Source: Caenorhabditis remanei (taxonomy: Eukaryota; Nematoda; Chromadorea; Rhabditida; Rhabditidae). From it: a stretch of DNA of 64,000 nt. Location: NCBI RefSeq assembly GCF_010183535.1, contig NC_071331.1:20088001-20152000 (forward strand), read 5' to 3'. The notes under the pieces are model-generated. The model saw only the letters and a program-made list of their open reading frames with translations. It did no database searches and was not told the origin of the DNA. Position numbers and translations under genes: made by a program. Of the stretch, positions 23,501-33,339 are shown piece by piece. The stretch's first letter is position 1, and every line of letters starts with the position of its first letter.

Positions 23501-24956
23501 TTTGACAGAGGAATGTGTTGAATATGACAGAAAACGTAAGAAAACTACAAAAATTGACTAATATAACAAGATTTTCAAAAAAAAAAGACAAAAAAAAACT
23601 TTTCTGACTTCGACAAAAAGGTCAGACAACTGAACACTATGAGCCTCATTTTCTCAATCATTTGTTTGAAAATCGTGCTATATCAATCAGTTTTTGTAAT
23701 TTTCTCTCATATCCTGTCATATTCAACACATTCCTCTGTCAAATAGCAATGCAAGCATAAAGTACCTTTTCCTCAACTTTCAAGTTGAACATTTCGCCGA
23801 ATTTCATCCTGAAATTGTAAGTTACAGATGAGCCGATGATGGAAATTAACTGTTTCATGAACGCAAATCATGTTCCAATTATATTCTCTTAACTTTATAA
23901 TGCTATCCTTAATATTTCAGTTCAAATCATTCAATTCAGAAAAAAATTTCAAAAATTCGAAAAACTCAATTTTTTCGAATATTTTTTTGTGGTATGATCG
24001 AAAATCGTGTTGGGAATGAAAAAAAATGACCTGACGAAATAAAAAAATTTAAAAAACCATCGTTTTGAAACGTCAAAAATGATTTACAGGAAGACCTCGA
24101 AAATTGAAATGGCAGTTTTTCTCATACTTCCCCAAAAAACCGTTCTTAGGGTCTAGAGTTACGAGTAGGGACAACATGTTTCCGATACCAAATTTCATGT
24201 AGATTCCGAATTTTGAATAAAAAACGCTGTCTTCTCGTGTCACTGCCGAGATAAAAACGATTTCATGAAAAAAACCCGAAAAATTCATGAATTTTCAAAA
24301 ATTTCACTATGAAGGTGTTGAGCTGGAATTTTCTTCTGAACACAAAAAATACTTAAAATAGTGTCTACATTAACTTCCCGTTGAGATTTCATAGCTAACT
24401 ACTTCAGGAAAAATTTTCGAAAAATATCGATTTTTTGATTTTTCTATGTACCTAGGTGACGGACCCGGCCAAAAAGTACCCCAATTTGCTGAGAACACTT
24501 GATAGTGTCTTTGATCAAAAGGACGGACAAATCGGAGATGGTCAACTTTTTTCGGGTGAACATGGGTGATCGAACGAGTCAGAGAGTGCGTCTTAACCGT
24601 GTAAATGGTCATCGTCTCCAGAAGACGTCAAAATCAACTTTTTCGAAAAAAGAACAGCTCGGGCATCATCTAAGGGAAATTTCCAATCAATCTGTCTAGG
24701 TTTCATAGAAATCGGTTCACTACAGAGGGAGTTATGGCTTGCAACACATAAACGGACAGATGGAATCTGTTGAATATTATTAGTAAAGATGGAATTTTAG
24801 AGTGACATTGCCGAATGGATACCATATGCAGTTCTTGTCGGATTCCAGCTCGTCGATCTCATCATTTTCTGTGTTTTCATTCCGGAAACGAAAGGAGTTC
24901 ATTTGGAGAATCACTTGCCGCCGAAACATAAACGCATTTTTGGAAAACGGACTTAG
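11543..24956 (+). CDS. SLC22-type (organic cation/anion-like) major facilitator transporter, ten exons, 523 residues
   Basis: Exons: 11543-11747, 11794-11921, 11970-12089, 12780-12901, 13080-13137, 15128-15249, 16444-16692, 19500-19587, 19692-20015 and 24801-24956. They total 1572 nt, in phase at every junction, and end in TAG. The acidic cytoplasmic N-terminus leads into TM1 (LRWYCLLVLFMAEITAFTA). A four-cysteine extracellular loop follows (residues about 70-125), then the MFS signature QVSDNFGRRK (about 142-151). Further motifs are ESPRWL after TM6 (about 257-262), FGRK in the second half and PETKG near the C-terminus. These motifs and the length are typical of the SLC22 family, which moves organic ions across the plasma membrane; the substrate cannot be told. 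Introns 5, 7 and 9 are swollen to 2.0, 2.8 and 4.8 kb by transposons. This is the only complete copy in the window and is probably functional. Confidence 0.9.
13203..15080. repeat. 1.9-kb palindromic element in transporter intron 5
   Basis: The left end (AATAGAACACACCAGCCAAA) and right end (inverted TTTGGCCGATGTGTTCTAT) are inverted repeats. The arms reach to about 13990 and 14305, so each is nearly 0.8 kb. They share a GGCTCCGCCCC block at 13307 and 14972 and a CCCCCCTCCATGG block at 13664 and 14616. Open frames in the two arms are mirror images and are not genes. No transposase is seen. It fills almost the whole intron between exons 5 and 6. Confidence 0.85.
15471..15592. repeat. MITE copy (GCGCTCYACCGAAA family) in transporter intron 6
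   Basis: This diverged copy of the 135-bp inverted-repeat element contains CCACCGAAATGCCCTT on the left and TTTGGTTTCGGTAGAGCG on the right. A further end fragment of the same family lies at 15799-15830. Confidence 0.65.
17273..19055. mobile_element. TIR element of 1.78 kb with 3-bp TGA duplication, in transporter intron 7
   Basis: The ends are CTAGGGAAGGTCACCGAGTC and its inverted complement, with TIRs of about 145 bases that include a CCTCGAGGGC block. TGA flanks both sides (17270-17272 and 19056-19058). The paralogous intron at 56149-56151 has a single TGA in otherwise matching sequence, which is an unoccupied site. Just inside the TIRs are tRNA-like stretches (about 17630-17690 and 18825-18880). 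The interior holds repeated CGGATGAAA / TTTCATCCTC blocks and no long reading frame. It is non-autonomous and its superfamily is not certain; a 3-bp duplication would suit a PIF/Harbinger- or CACTA-like element, though TGA is not the usual Harbinger target. Confidence 0.8.
21952..22158. repeat. GC-rich palindromic MITE inside the Helitron
   Basis: The left arm ATTACCCATCCGCC..GGTCTCGAC and right arm GTCGAGACCC..GGATGGGTAAT match over about 70 bases. A small loop between them carries CGACTACCGTAGTA. It is nested in the Helitron at 20741-24789. Confidence 0.85.
22216..22438 (-). repeat. short TIR element containing a tRNA-like sequence
   Basis: TTAAAGGAGGTGAGAAC and its inverted copy GTTCTCACCTCCTTTAA bound about 220 bases. 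On the minus strand inside is a good pol III A box TAGCTCAGCCGG (22335-22324) and a B-box-like TGTTCGGGTCC (22290-22280). A true tRNA fold is poor, as the T stem does not pair. It is probably a tRNA-derived, SINE-like or composite element. Confidence 0.55.
22490..22570 (-). repeat. tRNA-derived fragment carried by the Helitron
   Basis: The stretch around GGGAACGAACTCACCACC (22498) reads on the minus strand as a B-box-like GTGAGTTCGTTCCC. The equivalent region of the other Helitron (58160-58240) adds an A-box-like GTGTAGCGGTCTACAC. It is shared backbone of the two Helitrons. Confidence 0.45.
22637..24596. repeat. 1.96-kb near-perfect palindrome nested in the Helitron
   Basis: The ends TTAAGACGCACTCTC and GAGAGTGCGTCTTAA are inverted. 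The arms of about 0.92 kb (22637-23560 and 23670-24596) are nearly identical as reverse complements: an open frame of 71 codons at 22956-23171 recurs unchanged at 24288-24073 on the other strand. The outermost 50 bases are more diverged. At the corresponding place in the other Helitron (about 58335-58355) it is absent. The open frames have no recognisable domain. Confidence 0.85.
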
Positions 24957-25859
24957 AAAGCTTTACTTTTTTATTTCTGAATTTTTTTGCTTGTGTTTTT
25001 TTATATTTACATTAAATTCTCTTTGACTGTATGAGCTTATGTATTAGATAACCAAAGATTCAAAAAATAAATAACGCTTTTATTATAAATTAATTTAAAG
25101 TGAATAATTGATCAAGAAAGTTTTTAATATACTAATAGGTCACGTCGGCCAAAATATAAAACTCAGCAATGAATTTAAAGGAAAGTACTGTAAATTTGGT
25201 TTTCCTTTTTAACTTCATGAATTCTTGTATTATTATACAGCTAATTTATGGCGTCCTCTCCTCATGCAAAAACATGGATTGGCTACAGAATATCATAAAA
25301 CCTATCGAATTATGGCCGAAAATAAAAACTTTTGAAATTTGACCCTTCTTATATATTTTCTTATATAGAAAATGTCTTTTTTTCAAAAAATTGGCTGATT
25401 CACTTTAAGTTTCTTCATCACCAAATTAAAAACAATTACTAGTTCTGGGACCAAATGATTTACAGTCTTATTTATCTCGAGAGATACACCAGCAAAGTAT
25501 ACAATTATGCTCTAGTTTTTGTTCAAATAAAAGTGAAACAGTACTTTTCTATTTTGTTTTTGAAAATTTGGTTTTCAAAACATTGACTTCTCATGAAATT
25601 CAGAGTTTCTATGTAACTCATCCATAAGAACTAAAATATATTATCCAATTTTTTAATGAAAGACCAATAAAAATATATAAAACTTTAGGTCTTCTGAAAA
25701 TCTTGAAACAGTACATTTTTGTAGAAAAAGTGCTAGTTCCTATTTGGGCAAGCGCAGAGGGAGGGTATTGTGAAAAAAGACGGGAATATAACCATTTTGT
25801 TAAGAATTATTGGAATTTTGAAAGTGTTTGTGAAAGAGTATTTGATTTTGAAAACTAAT
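24957..25859. other. spacer after the transporter gene, with one dispersed-repeat copy
   Basis: AATAAA-like sites for the transporter transcript lie near 25065 (AAAAAATAAATAACG). From about 25480 to 25790 the sequence is a diverged copy of a repeat also seen at 32285-32580, 40594-40890, 48860-49150, 60660-61000 and 63275-63560, with an inverted fragment at 52545-52800. Landmarks are GTATACAATTATG and TTGAAACAGTACATTTT. No gene is supported. Confidence 0.55.
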
Positions 25860-26313
25860 TTCCAATATGTGACTTCCGAAACAGTAAGCTTCTTTGAACT
25901 GAGAAACTATTTTTTCCTGTTTCTAAAAAGTGCATTCAATTAAATTTTCGCACTATGGAAGTAGTTAGTTGCAAACGAATTTATCTGGAATTTATTAGTT
26001 TGTGAAACAGAAGTTAGTTTGTATGAGAATGGTCAAAGTTATACCGAGAAAAACCATATGATTATTCAGAAAGTGATCTTCTCCTTGAAGTATTTGGCTG
26101 AAACAGTAAAGTTTTGAATATCAATTCAATTTAGGAAATTAATTAAATTATGCTTACTTTGAAAATATAGTAGTTTTAATTATTTTTGACATCATAGGAG
26201 GAGAAGGATTTTAACCAACTATCAAAAACACGTTTTGTTTTGAAAATGTTACTCCGTGAAACAGCGAATTTTTTTAAAATGTACTCTCTTTTTTGTTGAT
26301 GTATGAGAATACT

Positions 26314-26449
26314 AGCTCAGCACAGTTCTAACAACTGTGCTCCACCGAAATACTCTTGAAAAATGTTTCTTTTTTTCTGAGTCTCTTAATTTCGCACACA
26401 ATTTTCTTCGGTTCCGGTAGAGCGCGGGTTCAAGAAACCTGTCGTGCTA
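26314..26449. repeat. MITE copy (GCGCTCYACCGAAA family)
   Basis: The termini AGCTCAGCACAGTTCTAACA and GAGCGCGGGTTCAAGAA are inverted. It is inserted in the transporter-derived intron relic. Confidence 0.7.
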
Positions 26450-27344
26450 TTAGTTGCTGTAAATAATACATGTTAACTCATTTTTGTGCTACGTATGTAT
26501 CATTGTGATATGATAAGACTACAGAAATAACGCTGAAATTAGCCTATCTTTTTTCAAATCACTAAGATAATACTGATGTGAGTTCAACAGCTAACATCAT
26601 ATCAGTATCGGATACTTTCCCACAAATTGATAATTATCATACTTGCAACGGGCCGGGCCGGGCCGATTTAAGAATTTTCACCGACCCGCTTTAAAGTCCT
26701 TTCTCTTCGGATTACTCACCAACGCATTAATGTGAGTTTCATTTTTTGGTAGCGTCATTTCTGTTGTTTTCGTGAAACAGTTTAGAGCATTTGGAAGAAT
26801 GCCGAAAAAAATAATTTTCTGTTTCGAAAATTAAATATAACTTTTGTCGATCGGTTTGAGAATGTTTCTTTAATACTTTCAATTTCAGAGACAACATAAC
26901 TATTAAATTAGGCACATTGGCTAAACACTCAAATCTGCGGAAAAACAGGAAACTACTCAATTTTTGGTTCTGATTTTTTGCTGGTTAGGCATTTTTCAAC
27001 ATGAATAATTCTGGAAACAGCATCACGGCACTTTACGATTTACAGAATTTATGATCGTAGTGTCTGAACGGTTTAAGAGACGGTATTTTGAAGCAAATTG
27101 CAGAAAAATTATACTGACTCCTATTTGCTTTACAGTGCCGTGCGGTAAGATATTCAATTTGGACTTTTATGCTCGAGAAATAAATTATCATAGGATCCCG
27201 GACATTAAAAAGCACACTACGAAACTGTAAACCCGTTCAAAAAATTACTGTTTCGAGTTGATTTTTTACTTTAAAGAATGTTAATTAGGTAATTTGATGC
27301 GTTTTTTAATTACTTTTCAAAGCTCTACCAAAAAAAAAACTCAC

Positions 27345-27588
27345 ATCCCCACAATAAGTGTCTTACGGTATCATTTTTCATGTGCAGAACAGATGAATAA
27401 ACGTGTATAACTTCGTTTTCTTGTTACTCTTCGCATGTTTCTCTGCTTCAATTCTCAGTACTTCATCTAGATCTTTCTCGAATTCTTCTGAATACAAACG
27501 ATCGATTTTTCGAATTTTGACAAGAAGTCTTCTCGCTTCATTCATTTTCCCTTTTTGGACTAGCCATTTTGGGGATTTTTCGAGGAGC
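27345..27588 (-). pseudogene. transporter exon 7 relic, opposite strand, with nonsense and indels
   Basis: The minus strand has the TTTCCAG acceptor and an exon that matches transporter exon 7 closely (RLLVKIRKIDRLYSEEFEKD intact). It is 5 bases short of the 249-base exon. The Thr-Trp codon pair of the intact gene has become ACA-TGA, a stop, and the end is frameshifted before the GTGAG donor. ESPRWL has changed to KSPKWL. It is clearly non-functional. Confidence 0.85.
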
Positions 27589-27961
27589 CTGGAAAAAAGA
27601 GGGGAAAACTGGAGAACTGATTTTTTTTGAATTCCAACCAGTGTGTGCTGAAAATTTTACCGAAACGTTCAAATTCACACTGTTTCCAACAACGAGGTAC
27701 ACTATGCATTGGTTTCTAACTTTTAAAACTAAAAATTTGAAATGTTATTGTTTTTAAATTTATAAATCGTTTACTGGTAGTAGAGGTATTTTCGTCAGAA
27801 TTTGTAGAAACATTGAAACTGTAAAAAATAATTAATTTTTGAACGTTTTTGAACTAGCCGGATATCTTTGTCACAAAAATATTAGAAAACTTTATGAGAT
27901 TTTCGGGCTTAGCTGGTCGGTTTTGGTACTGAGATATTCACAAGGTCCGGCGTTTTTCATA

Positions 27962-28104
27962 CAGTACCGTGCAGTAAGATATACAGTTTGGTCCTTTTTA
28001 ATTGAAAAGGAGTAACTTTTAAAATGCGTTATGGTAAAACTAATTCTTACATGGTCATTTTTAACTGAAAATATCCAAATTGTATATCTTACCGCACGGT
28101 ACTG
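27962..28104. repeat. palindromic MITE with CAGTACCGTGC termini
   Basis: CAGTACCGTGCAGTAAGATA on the left and TATCTTACCGCACGGTACTG on the right are inverted repeats 143 bp apart. A partial copy of one end is at about 27133-27170. Confidence 0.8.
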
Positions 28105-28549
28105 TCAAGCAAATAGGAGTCAGTTTAATTTTTCTGCACTTTGCTTCAGAATACCGTCTCTCAAACCGTACAGACACTACCATCATAATAGGTAGTAATT
28201 CTATAAATCGTAAAGTGCCGTGATGCTGTTTCCAGAATTATTCATGTTGAAAAATGCCTAACCAGCAAAAATCAGTACCAAAAATTGTGTAGTTTTCTGT
28301 TTTTCCGCAGATTTGAGTGTTTAGCAAACGTGCCTAAATTAATAGTTATGTTGTCTCTGAAATTAAAAAAAAATTGAATGTATTAAAGAAACTTGGACAA
28401 CATTCTCAAAACGATCGACAAAAGTTATATTTAATTTTCGAAACAGAAAATTAATTTTCTTCGGCATTCTTCCAAATGCTCTAAACTGTTTCACGAAAAC
28501 AACAGAAATGACGCTACCAAAAAATGAAACTCACATTAATGCGTTGGTG

Positions 28550-29300
28550 AGTAATCCGAAGAGAAAGGACCTTAAAAAGGAATTTTTTCATCGAAACAAG
28601 TTGTCAGAAGGTGTTAGGTTGATTTATTCGGATTAGGAGATCAGAAAAATCAAAGTATTATAGTAGTTTTTATTGAGAAAGTATTGAGAGTACTGTAATA
28701 CAATATATTTTTCTATAAAACAGCGAAAATACCCACAAACGTTTCTGGTAAAACTGAAAAAAATTAAAACTTTCTGCGAAACAGAAACAAAAAACATTTT
28801 GACTTTAGAGTTAGCACATGTTATATGTCTGTCTGTTTATCTCACTCTGCGCATGTCCTTAGTTTTATTCAGAGTATTTATAGTATTGTAATATGAAGAT
28901 CTGTTATTATTTTGAATAAATTCTGAAACAGAGGGAAAACAAAGCGAACATAAATTTTGAAAAAAGTTTAGCGATGCAAGCTATTTCGATCTGAGTAACT
29001 CTTTCTAGACACCAGTTTGTTTTTATAAATTTTTGTGCAATTTTGGTATTGTCAAAATTTTTGGAATACCAATATACACATTTCTTAACTTTAACTTTTT
29101 TAAGAAACAGTAATTTTTTTGAACATAGACTAAAATAATACATGAGCACGGCGGGCGTCTTACAACCGCGACTAAATATCACCAAATTATTTCCATATTC
29201 GAATATATTTTTTCCATATATTTTATTACTTAATTACTAAATGTCACCGGTACCAAACGCTTGCAGACTGTAATCTGTATTACAAATTATTTTTGAAAAT
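28550..29300. repeat. spacer whose first part is an inverted copy of 35740-36060
   Basis: About 28550-28690 (GTAATCCGAAGAGAAAGGAC and onward) is the reverse complement of about 35940-36060 in the tandem unit, and the matching continues more weakly to about 28860. The remainder to 29300 holds no recognisable gene. Confidence 0.6.
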
Positions 29301-30320
29301 GTGGGAAAGGTTATGTTTTCAGCTAGCGACGATGACAACAGATTAGCATTATCCGATAATTTTTTGAAACGGAACATATATTTTCATTTTAGAAATAACA
29401 TACGGTATTCATTTGACAATGGTTCTAATTTTAGAGTGTCGTTGTATTTTTGCGATAAAAAGTTTGTGTCGATTTACGGTAAATCACACGCTATTGCGTA
29501 ATTTTGAAGTGTCGTTGTATTTTAACACTAATTGTTATGCAGTAATATAGCTCAATTTTTCGGTTCATGAGAGTATTATTCAAAGAGTGTACTATCAGCT
29601 GACAAATTTTTATCAAATTCCATGATAATGACCCCACACACTTCCATGGATTCTGTTTTATTTTCTTTTCTTAAAATTTTCCCTGTTTCAACAAAAGTAC
29701 AATTGTTTTAAACGTTAAATTCTTTTGATTCTACGGTGAGCATTGATTCCGTGTATTTCGTGGTTCGCAATGCTTGGCTGGTGTGTACCACTCAACATGA
29801 AGACTGGAAATTCCTAGATTAATTCCGCATTTTTAATTGTTCTTCATTCTGAATATCGTTGAATATTTTAGTGCAAGTCCTTTTTCTCAGACTTTCTGTT
29901 TAAAAAATTGCTGTAAGTTGCCCAAGTTTGCGAAAACCTGGAACAGCAAAAAATGATGTTACATAGCCAGCTGAAATAGTGTTGATCATTAGTGTTTCTT
30001 ATTGATCATTAGTGTTTCATATAAATTTTCTTTTCGAAAAAACGAGATTTTTTTTCGAATTTCGAACCAGAAAACGAGGTCAATACTTTTAACGTCATCT
30101 GAACCACAACAACTTCTATGAGATTGTTTTCTAAATAGGTTGAGAGTGAGTCGAATGATAAATGAGCTTTCGTATTAGTTTTCAGAAAAAAACTTTGTTT
30201 AAATGGATTATTGTTACCGCTGGGGAGGATTTCCGAAAATTGGATGCAATCAATTATATTGAAGAAATTAAATTGTTGGACAACATTGGATGAACTGGAA
30301 ATATTTGACATCTCACTTTT
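29300..30320 (-). repeat. inverted copy of the transporter-relic repeat of the tandem units
   Basis: On the minus strand this region parallels 34020-34920. It contains the open stretch beginning MSNISSSSNVV (30311) with NPFKQ-FFLKTN, and further down the block around CACACACTTCCATGGATTC (29635). It is a diverged inverted duplicate of the relic described at 33340-34505 and has no intact gene. Confidence 0.55.
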
Positions 30321-30769
30321 TTAAATATGCTAATTCTTATTTGGCCCAGCGTAGGGCGGTTGTTCTGAAAAAATATACAATTAATATCTCAAAATATTGG
30401 TTGTAAACTACAGTCGCACTACTGAATTTTACGCGTATGCTGTTCATATCGAAAATTAAAAATGTTCAGATTTTATCATTTTTCTTTGAAACTGTGATCA
30501 TTGAACTTATTTAAATTTTTATATCCTCGTCCAGTTGCTGTCTGGGATCGTTTACAATTTGTTTTTTCGATCTCATTCTCAAAGCGGAACTGTTTTGTAA
30601 ACTTTTCTGTTCAGAATGTAATTTTTATAGCGAAAACTGGAATAAACTGTGTTGATAAGTTAACTTGAGTCTTTTTTATAATGAATTGCTGTACATGTTT
30701 CATATTTTCATGTTTTCCGAGATATTCATCGAGTAAACATTTCGAAACTTTTTCAAAGAAATCAATTGT

Positions 30770-30905
30770 AGGAGAGAAACAAGCGATGATCAGGAAACAG
30801 GGTGTGGGAAATGACACATTTCGAATTCTTGAGGTGTTTAGAATACTATAATATTTCCGATAAGAGATGTACCTCTTAAAACCCTTCCGCCGACTTTCAC
30901 AATTT
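30770..30905. repeat. short duplicate of the 3' part of 61259-61545
   Basis: GAAATGACACATTTCGAATT and the following CTTGAGGTGTTTAGAATACT correspond to 61505-61545, as does the CCCTTCCGCCGACTTTCAC end. It sits about 230 bases 3' of a thn copy, as does its relative at 61.5 kb, so the pair was duplicated together. Confidence 0.6.
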
Positions 30906-30952
30906 GATAAACTCACACAAACACATTGTTAAAGAAATAGCCCATTTATATC

Positions 30953-31081
30953 AGCTCGGCACAGTTCTTTCAACTGCGCTCCACCGAAATGCCCTTGAGA
31001 AATGTCTATTTTTCTCTGAGATTTTTAATTTCGCAAACAATTTTCTTCGGTTTCGGTAGAACGCGGTTATTAGAAGCGATA
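30953..31081. repeat. MITE copy (GCGCTCYACCGAAA family) just 3' of the thn pseudogene
   Basis: AGCTCGGCACAGTTCTTTCA and the inverted GTAGAACGCGGTTATTAGAA bound about 130 bases. It lies 56 bases beyond the thn stop at 31137. Confidence 0.75.
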
Positions 31082-31136
31082 TGTACGAATACAATCTCAA
31101 TTTTTATTACAAAATGTACCTACATACATTCTTAGT

Positions 31137-31884
31137 TTAACAGAATTGAACCGTGTAAGAGGCGGTTGCTTGACATTTAAATGAGGAAGATCCATCATCA
31201 TAAAGATAGGTATAAGCAGTTGGACATGCATCTTTGAACATCTGAGCAGTGGCCGAACGATGACATTTGTCAGGAGTACCGTAGGCTCCACGGCAGCATT
31301 CTTGGTCGGTGTTGTATTCCAGACATCCAGATTTACAGGCGACAACATTTCCATTGTGTCCTTTGACGGCAAGAGCAACCGGGCATTCAGAATTAATATC
31401 CTTCACACATCCACCAGCTCGCTTGCAACCAGATCCGCCACGTGGTTCGATCTGAACGGGCAGATTGTATCCATCGATCAATGAGACATCATAGAAATCT
31501 TGTCCTCCCCAGGGTTTCAACGTGAATTCAGCTAGAGATGCTGGTGGAACTCCTCCGGCTCCGTTGCATTGTTCAGAGTTCTACAAATAATTTTATTAAT
31601 TAACATTTTAATCCTATTCTTCTTACCCTGCAGAATCCAGTCTCGCAATTGTAGTTTTCATCTCACCCAGTTCTTGCCCAAATACGTCCGGCACTCCATG
31701 CATCGTCTACTTCAATATCTCGAGACTCAGATGCATCCAGTCTGAAACCTCCTCCAGCTGGGTTTCCGGGTCGTCCGAGAATTCCTGGCCAAATGGTGAA
31801 TGGGCACTTATTGAGGATGGTTATATTGCGAGATTCAGCAGAAATTGTCAGGAGAAGAAGAAGGGCAAGCTTGACGAAAGTCAT
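31137..31884 (-). pseudogene. thaumatin-like gene copy 1, nonsense codon in exon 1
   Basis: Exon 1 (31884-31627) and exon 2 (31580-31137), separated by a 46-base intron, correspond exactly to the intact copy at 62113-62864. Exon 1 encodes a signal peptide and the thaumatin N-terminus (ITILNKCPFTIWPGI, then GRIWARTG). The next codon is TGA where the intact copy has TGT (Cys), a stop after 73 residues. The new GGGTGAGA could act as a splice donor, but joining it to exon 2 would shift the frame, so it is not rescued. Exon 2 is intact to its stop, and an AATAAA follows on the minus strand near 31108. The TATA box of the intact copy is also altered here (TACAAAAGG). It may still yield a truncated secreted peptide. 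Confidence 0.8.
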
Positions 31885-32284
31885 TGCTGGAATATAGTGA
31901 TCGTGAAAAAGAGAAAAGTAGTGAGGGGGAAGAAACTAAACTGATACCATTTCCGTCGCCCTTTTGTACTATTCGGAACGACTTAACTTGCACAATTTAC
32001 CCTCTTCTTATCACTTTTGTATTGTAATTTTTTGATTTCCTCACAAACAAATATCAAATTATTTTTTGTTCTGAAATTTACTCTCCTTTTTTGAAACAGT
32101 AAAAATAAAAATTGGGAACGATATTTGATTCAGTTTTTTTTGAGCAGTTCCATAATTGTTTGATTTTTTTTCACATGCATTTCCGAGAGGAAAAGTTTTT
32201 TCCCAGAAATGTGTGTTTTCTAAATAACCCAATAAAAACAATTATTTTTTATTGTTGAAAAAAATCACAGTTAAGAAACATGAG

Positions 32285-32580
32285 AGAAGTATACAATTAT
32301 GTTCTAGTTATTGTTCAAATGAAATTGAAACAGTACTTTTCTATTTTTCATTTTAAATTTGGTTTTCTAAACGGAACTTCTGATGAAATTTGGTGTTTCT
32401 ATGTAACTCATCCACAAGAACTAAAATATATGGTTCAACTATTTTTGAAAGAATAACAAAAATAATGCAAATTTTCGGTCTTCTGAAAACCTTGAAACAG
32501 TACATTTTTGAAGAAAACATACTAGACTTTATTAGCGCAAGCGTAGAGGTCGGTTGTTGTTAAAAAATGCAATAAATTGC
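32285..32580. repeat. dispersed repeat copy upstream of the thn copy
   Basis: It carries GTATACAATTATG, TTGAAACAGTACTTTTCTAT and TTGAAACAGTACATTTT in order. Copies of the same block occur at 25480, 40594, 48860, 60660 and 63275. It has no coding sequence. Confidence 0.65.
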
Positions 32581-32907
32581 TCACAATCAGAAAAATTGCC
32601 ATCAGTGGACTGCATCGTCTAGAAAATATTATCAGAAAAATATTTTTGAAACAGTGAAAAAATTTAAATTTCAGAGATAGTTCATGTGAATCAAAAAGTG
32701 AACGATTGTATTTTTAAGCCTATTTTATTAATATCGGAAATTAGAGCTCTTCAGACTTTTTCAACTTTCTACGAAACTGTGAATTTGAATTCTCTAATAT
32801 TTTCAGTTCCAATGGCGACAAAACACTTTTCCGTATATCAACGAAATATTTTTCCGCGTATTAATATAATTAAAATAATTTTCCCAAATTTAGTATTATA
32901 AATTCAC

Positions 32908-33188
32908 AACACCGCGCCGCATGGCTTTAAAGGCGTATCTAATTGTCCGAATTGGTCTCGCAGCGAAAACTTCTTACTGTAGTTCATTTTATAGGGTTTC
33001 TCATGAATTTATCAGCTAAAATCAGATTCAAAAAATGGTTTATTACATAGTTGCTTTTTATTGTTAATTTCACGAGAAGAGAAAACTAAAGTAACGAGAC
33101 AAAATAACTAAAATGAACTACAGTAAGAAGTTTTCGCTGCGAGACCCATTCGAACAATTAGATGCGCCTTTAAAGCCACGCGGCGCAG
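32908..33188. repeat. palindromic MITE with GCGCCGC termini (copies 41217, 49481, 63902)
   Basis: The left arm CGCCGCATGGCTTTAAAGGC..GAAAACTTCTTACTGTAG and right arm CTACAGTAAGAAGTTTTCGC..AAAGCCACGCGGCG are inverted over about 75 bases. Copies are at 41217-41497, 49481-49761 and 63902 to the window end. The duplicated relic at about 51085 lacks it and shows the empty site in an AAGTGTTTTAAATATTATT context. Confidence 0.85.
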
Positions 33189-33339
33189 TTTTTAAATATT
33201 ATTATTATTTTTCAAGTTTCATGTTTGAAAAATGCAAAAATGACCAATAAATCCATCGGTAAAATGCGATTCTTGAAAAGTTTTTTTTTCTGAAAGTGAA
33301 AATTTTTACTGTTTCGCTATGAGTTAGAAAGAAGTACGA

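Larger units (their letters stand above)
20741..24789 (-). mobile_element. non-autonomous Helitron with nested insertions, transporter intron 9
   Basis: Read on the minus strand it starts TCTTTACTAATAATATTCAA (24789 downwards) and ends in CTGG at 20741. A GTCGCC-GTTA-GGCGAC hairpin lies about 13 bases before the 3' end. These are the Helitron hallmarks (5' TC, 3' CTRR, subterminal hairpin). Insertion is between A (20740) and T (24790) with no duplication. The paralogous intron at about 59998-60017 lacks it and reads straight from GTATAA into the acceptor. The same termini occur in the Helitron at 56590-58530. No Rep/helicase coding sequence is present. Internal GGCGGCGATGCCGCC blocks are repeated at about 21303, 21412 and 21719. 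Confidence 0.85.
25860..28571. pseudogene. rearranged relic of a transporter gene: promoter, introns 3 and 6, inverted exon 7
   Basis: From 25860 the sequence matches the transporter promoter (around 11240-11455), then jumps near 25965 to its intron 3 (around 12112 onward), so exons 1-3 are missing. About 26470-26600 again resembles intron 3. At about 26725 the end of exon 6 with its donor (CGCATTAATGTGAG) and the start of intron 6 appear. These sequences lie in an inverted repeat with arms about 26693-27165 and 28105-28571. Between the arms sits exon 7 on the opposite strand with inverted intron-6 sequence. Nothing here can make a transporter. Confidence 0.7.

Noticed and set aside
31260..31484. 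Plus-strand 74-codon frame, also at 39569, 47878 and 62056
   Set aside because: It is the antisense shadow of thn exon 2, repeated wherever that exon is repeated.
31627..31884. Rescue of thn copy 1 by splicing at the new GGGTGAGA donor
   Set aside because: Joining that donor to the exon 2 acceptor leaves two extra bases and shifts the frame of exon 2.
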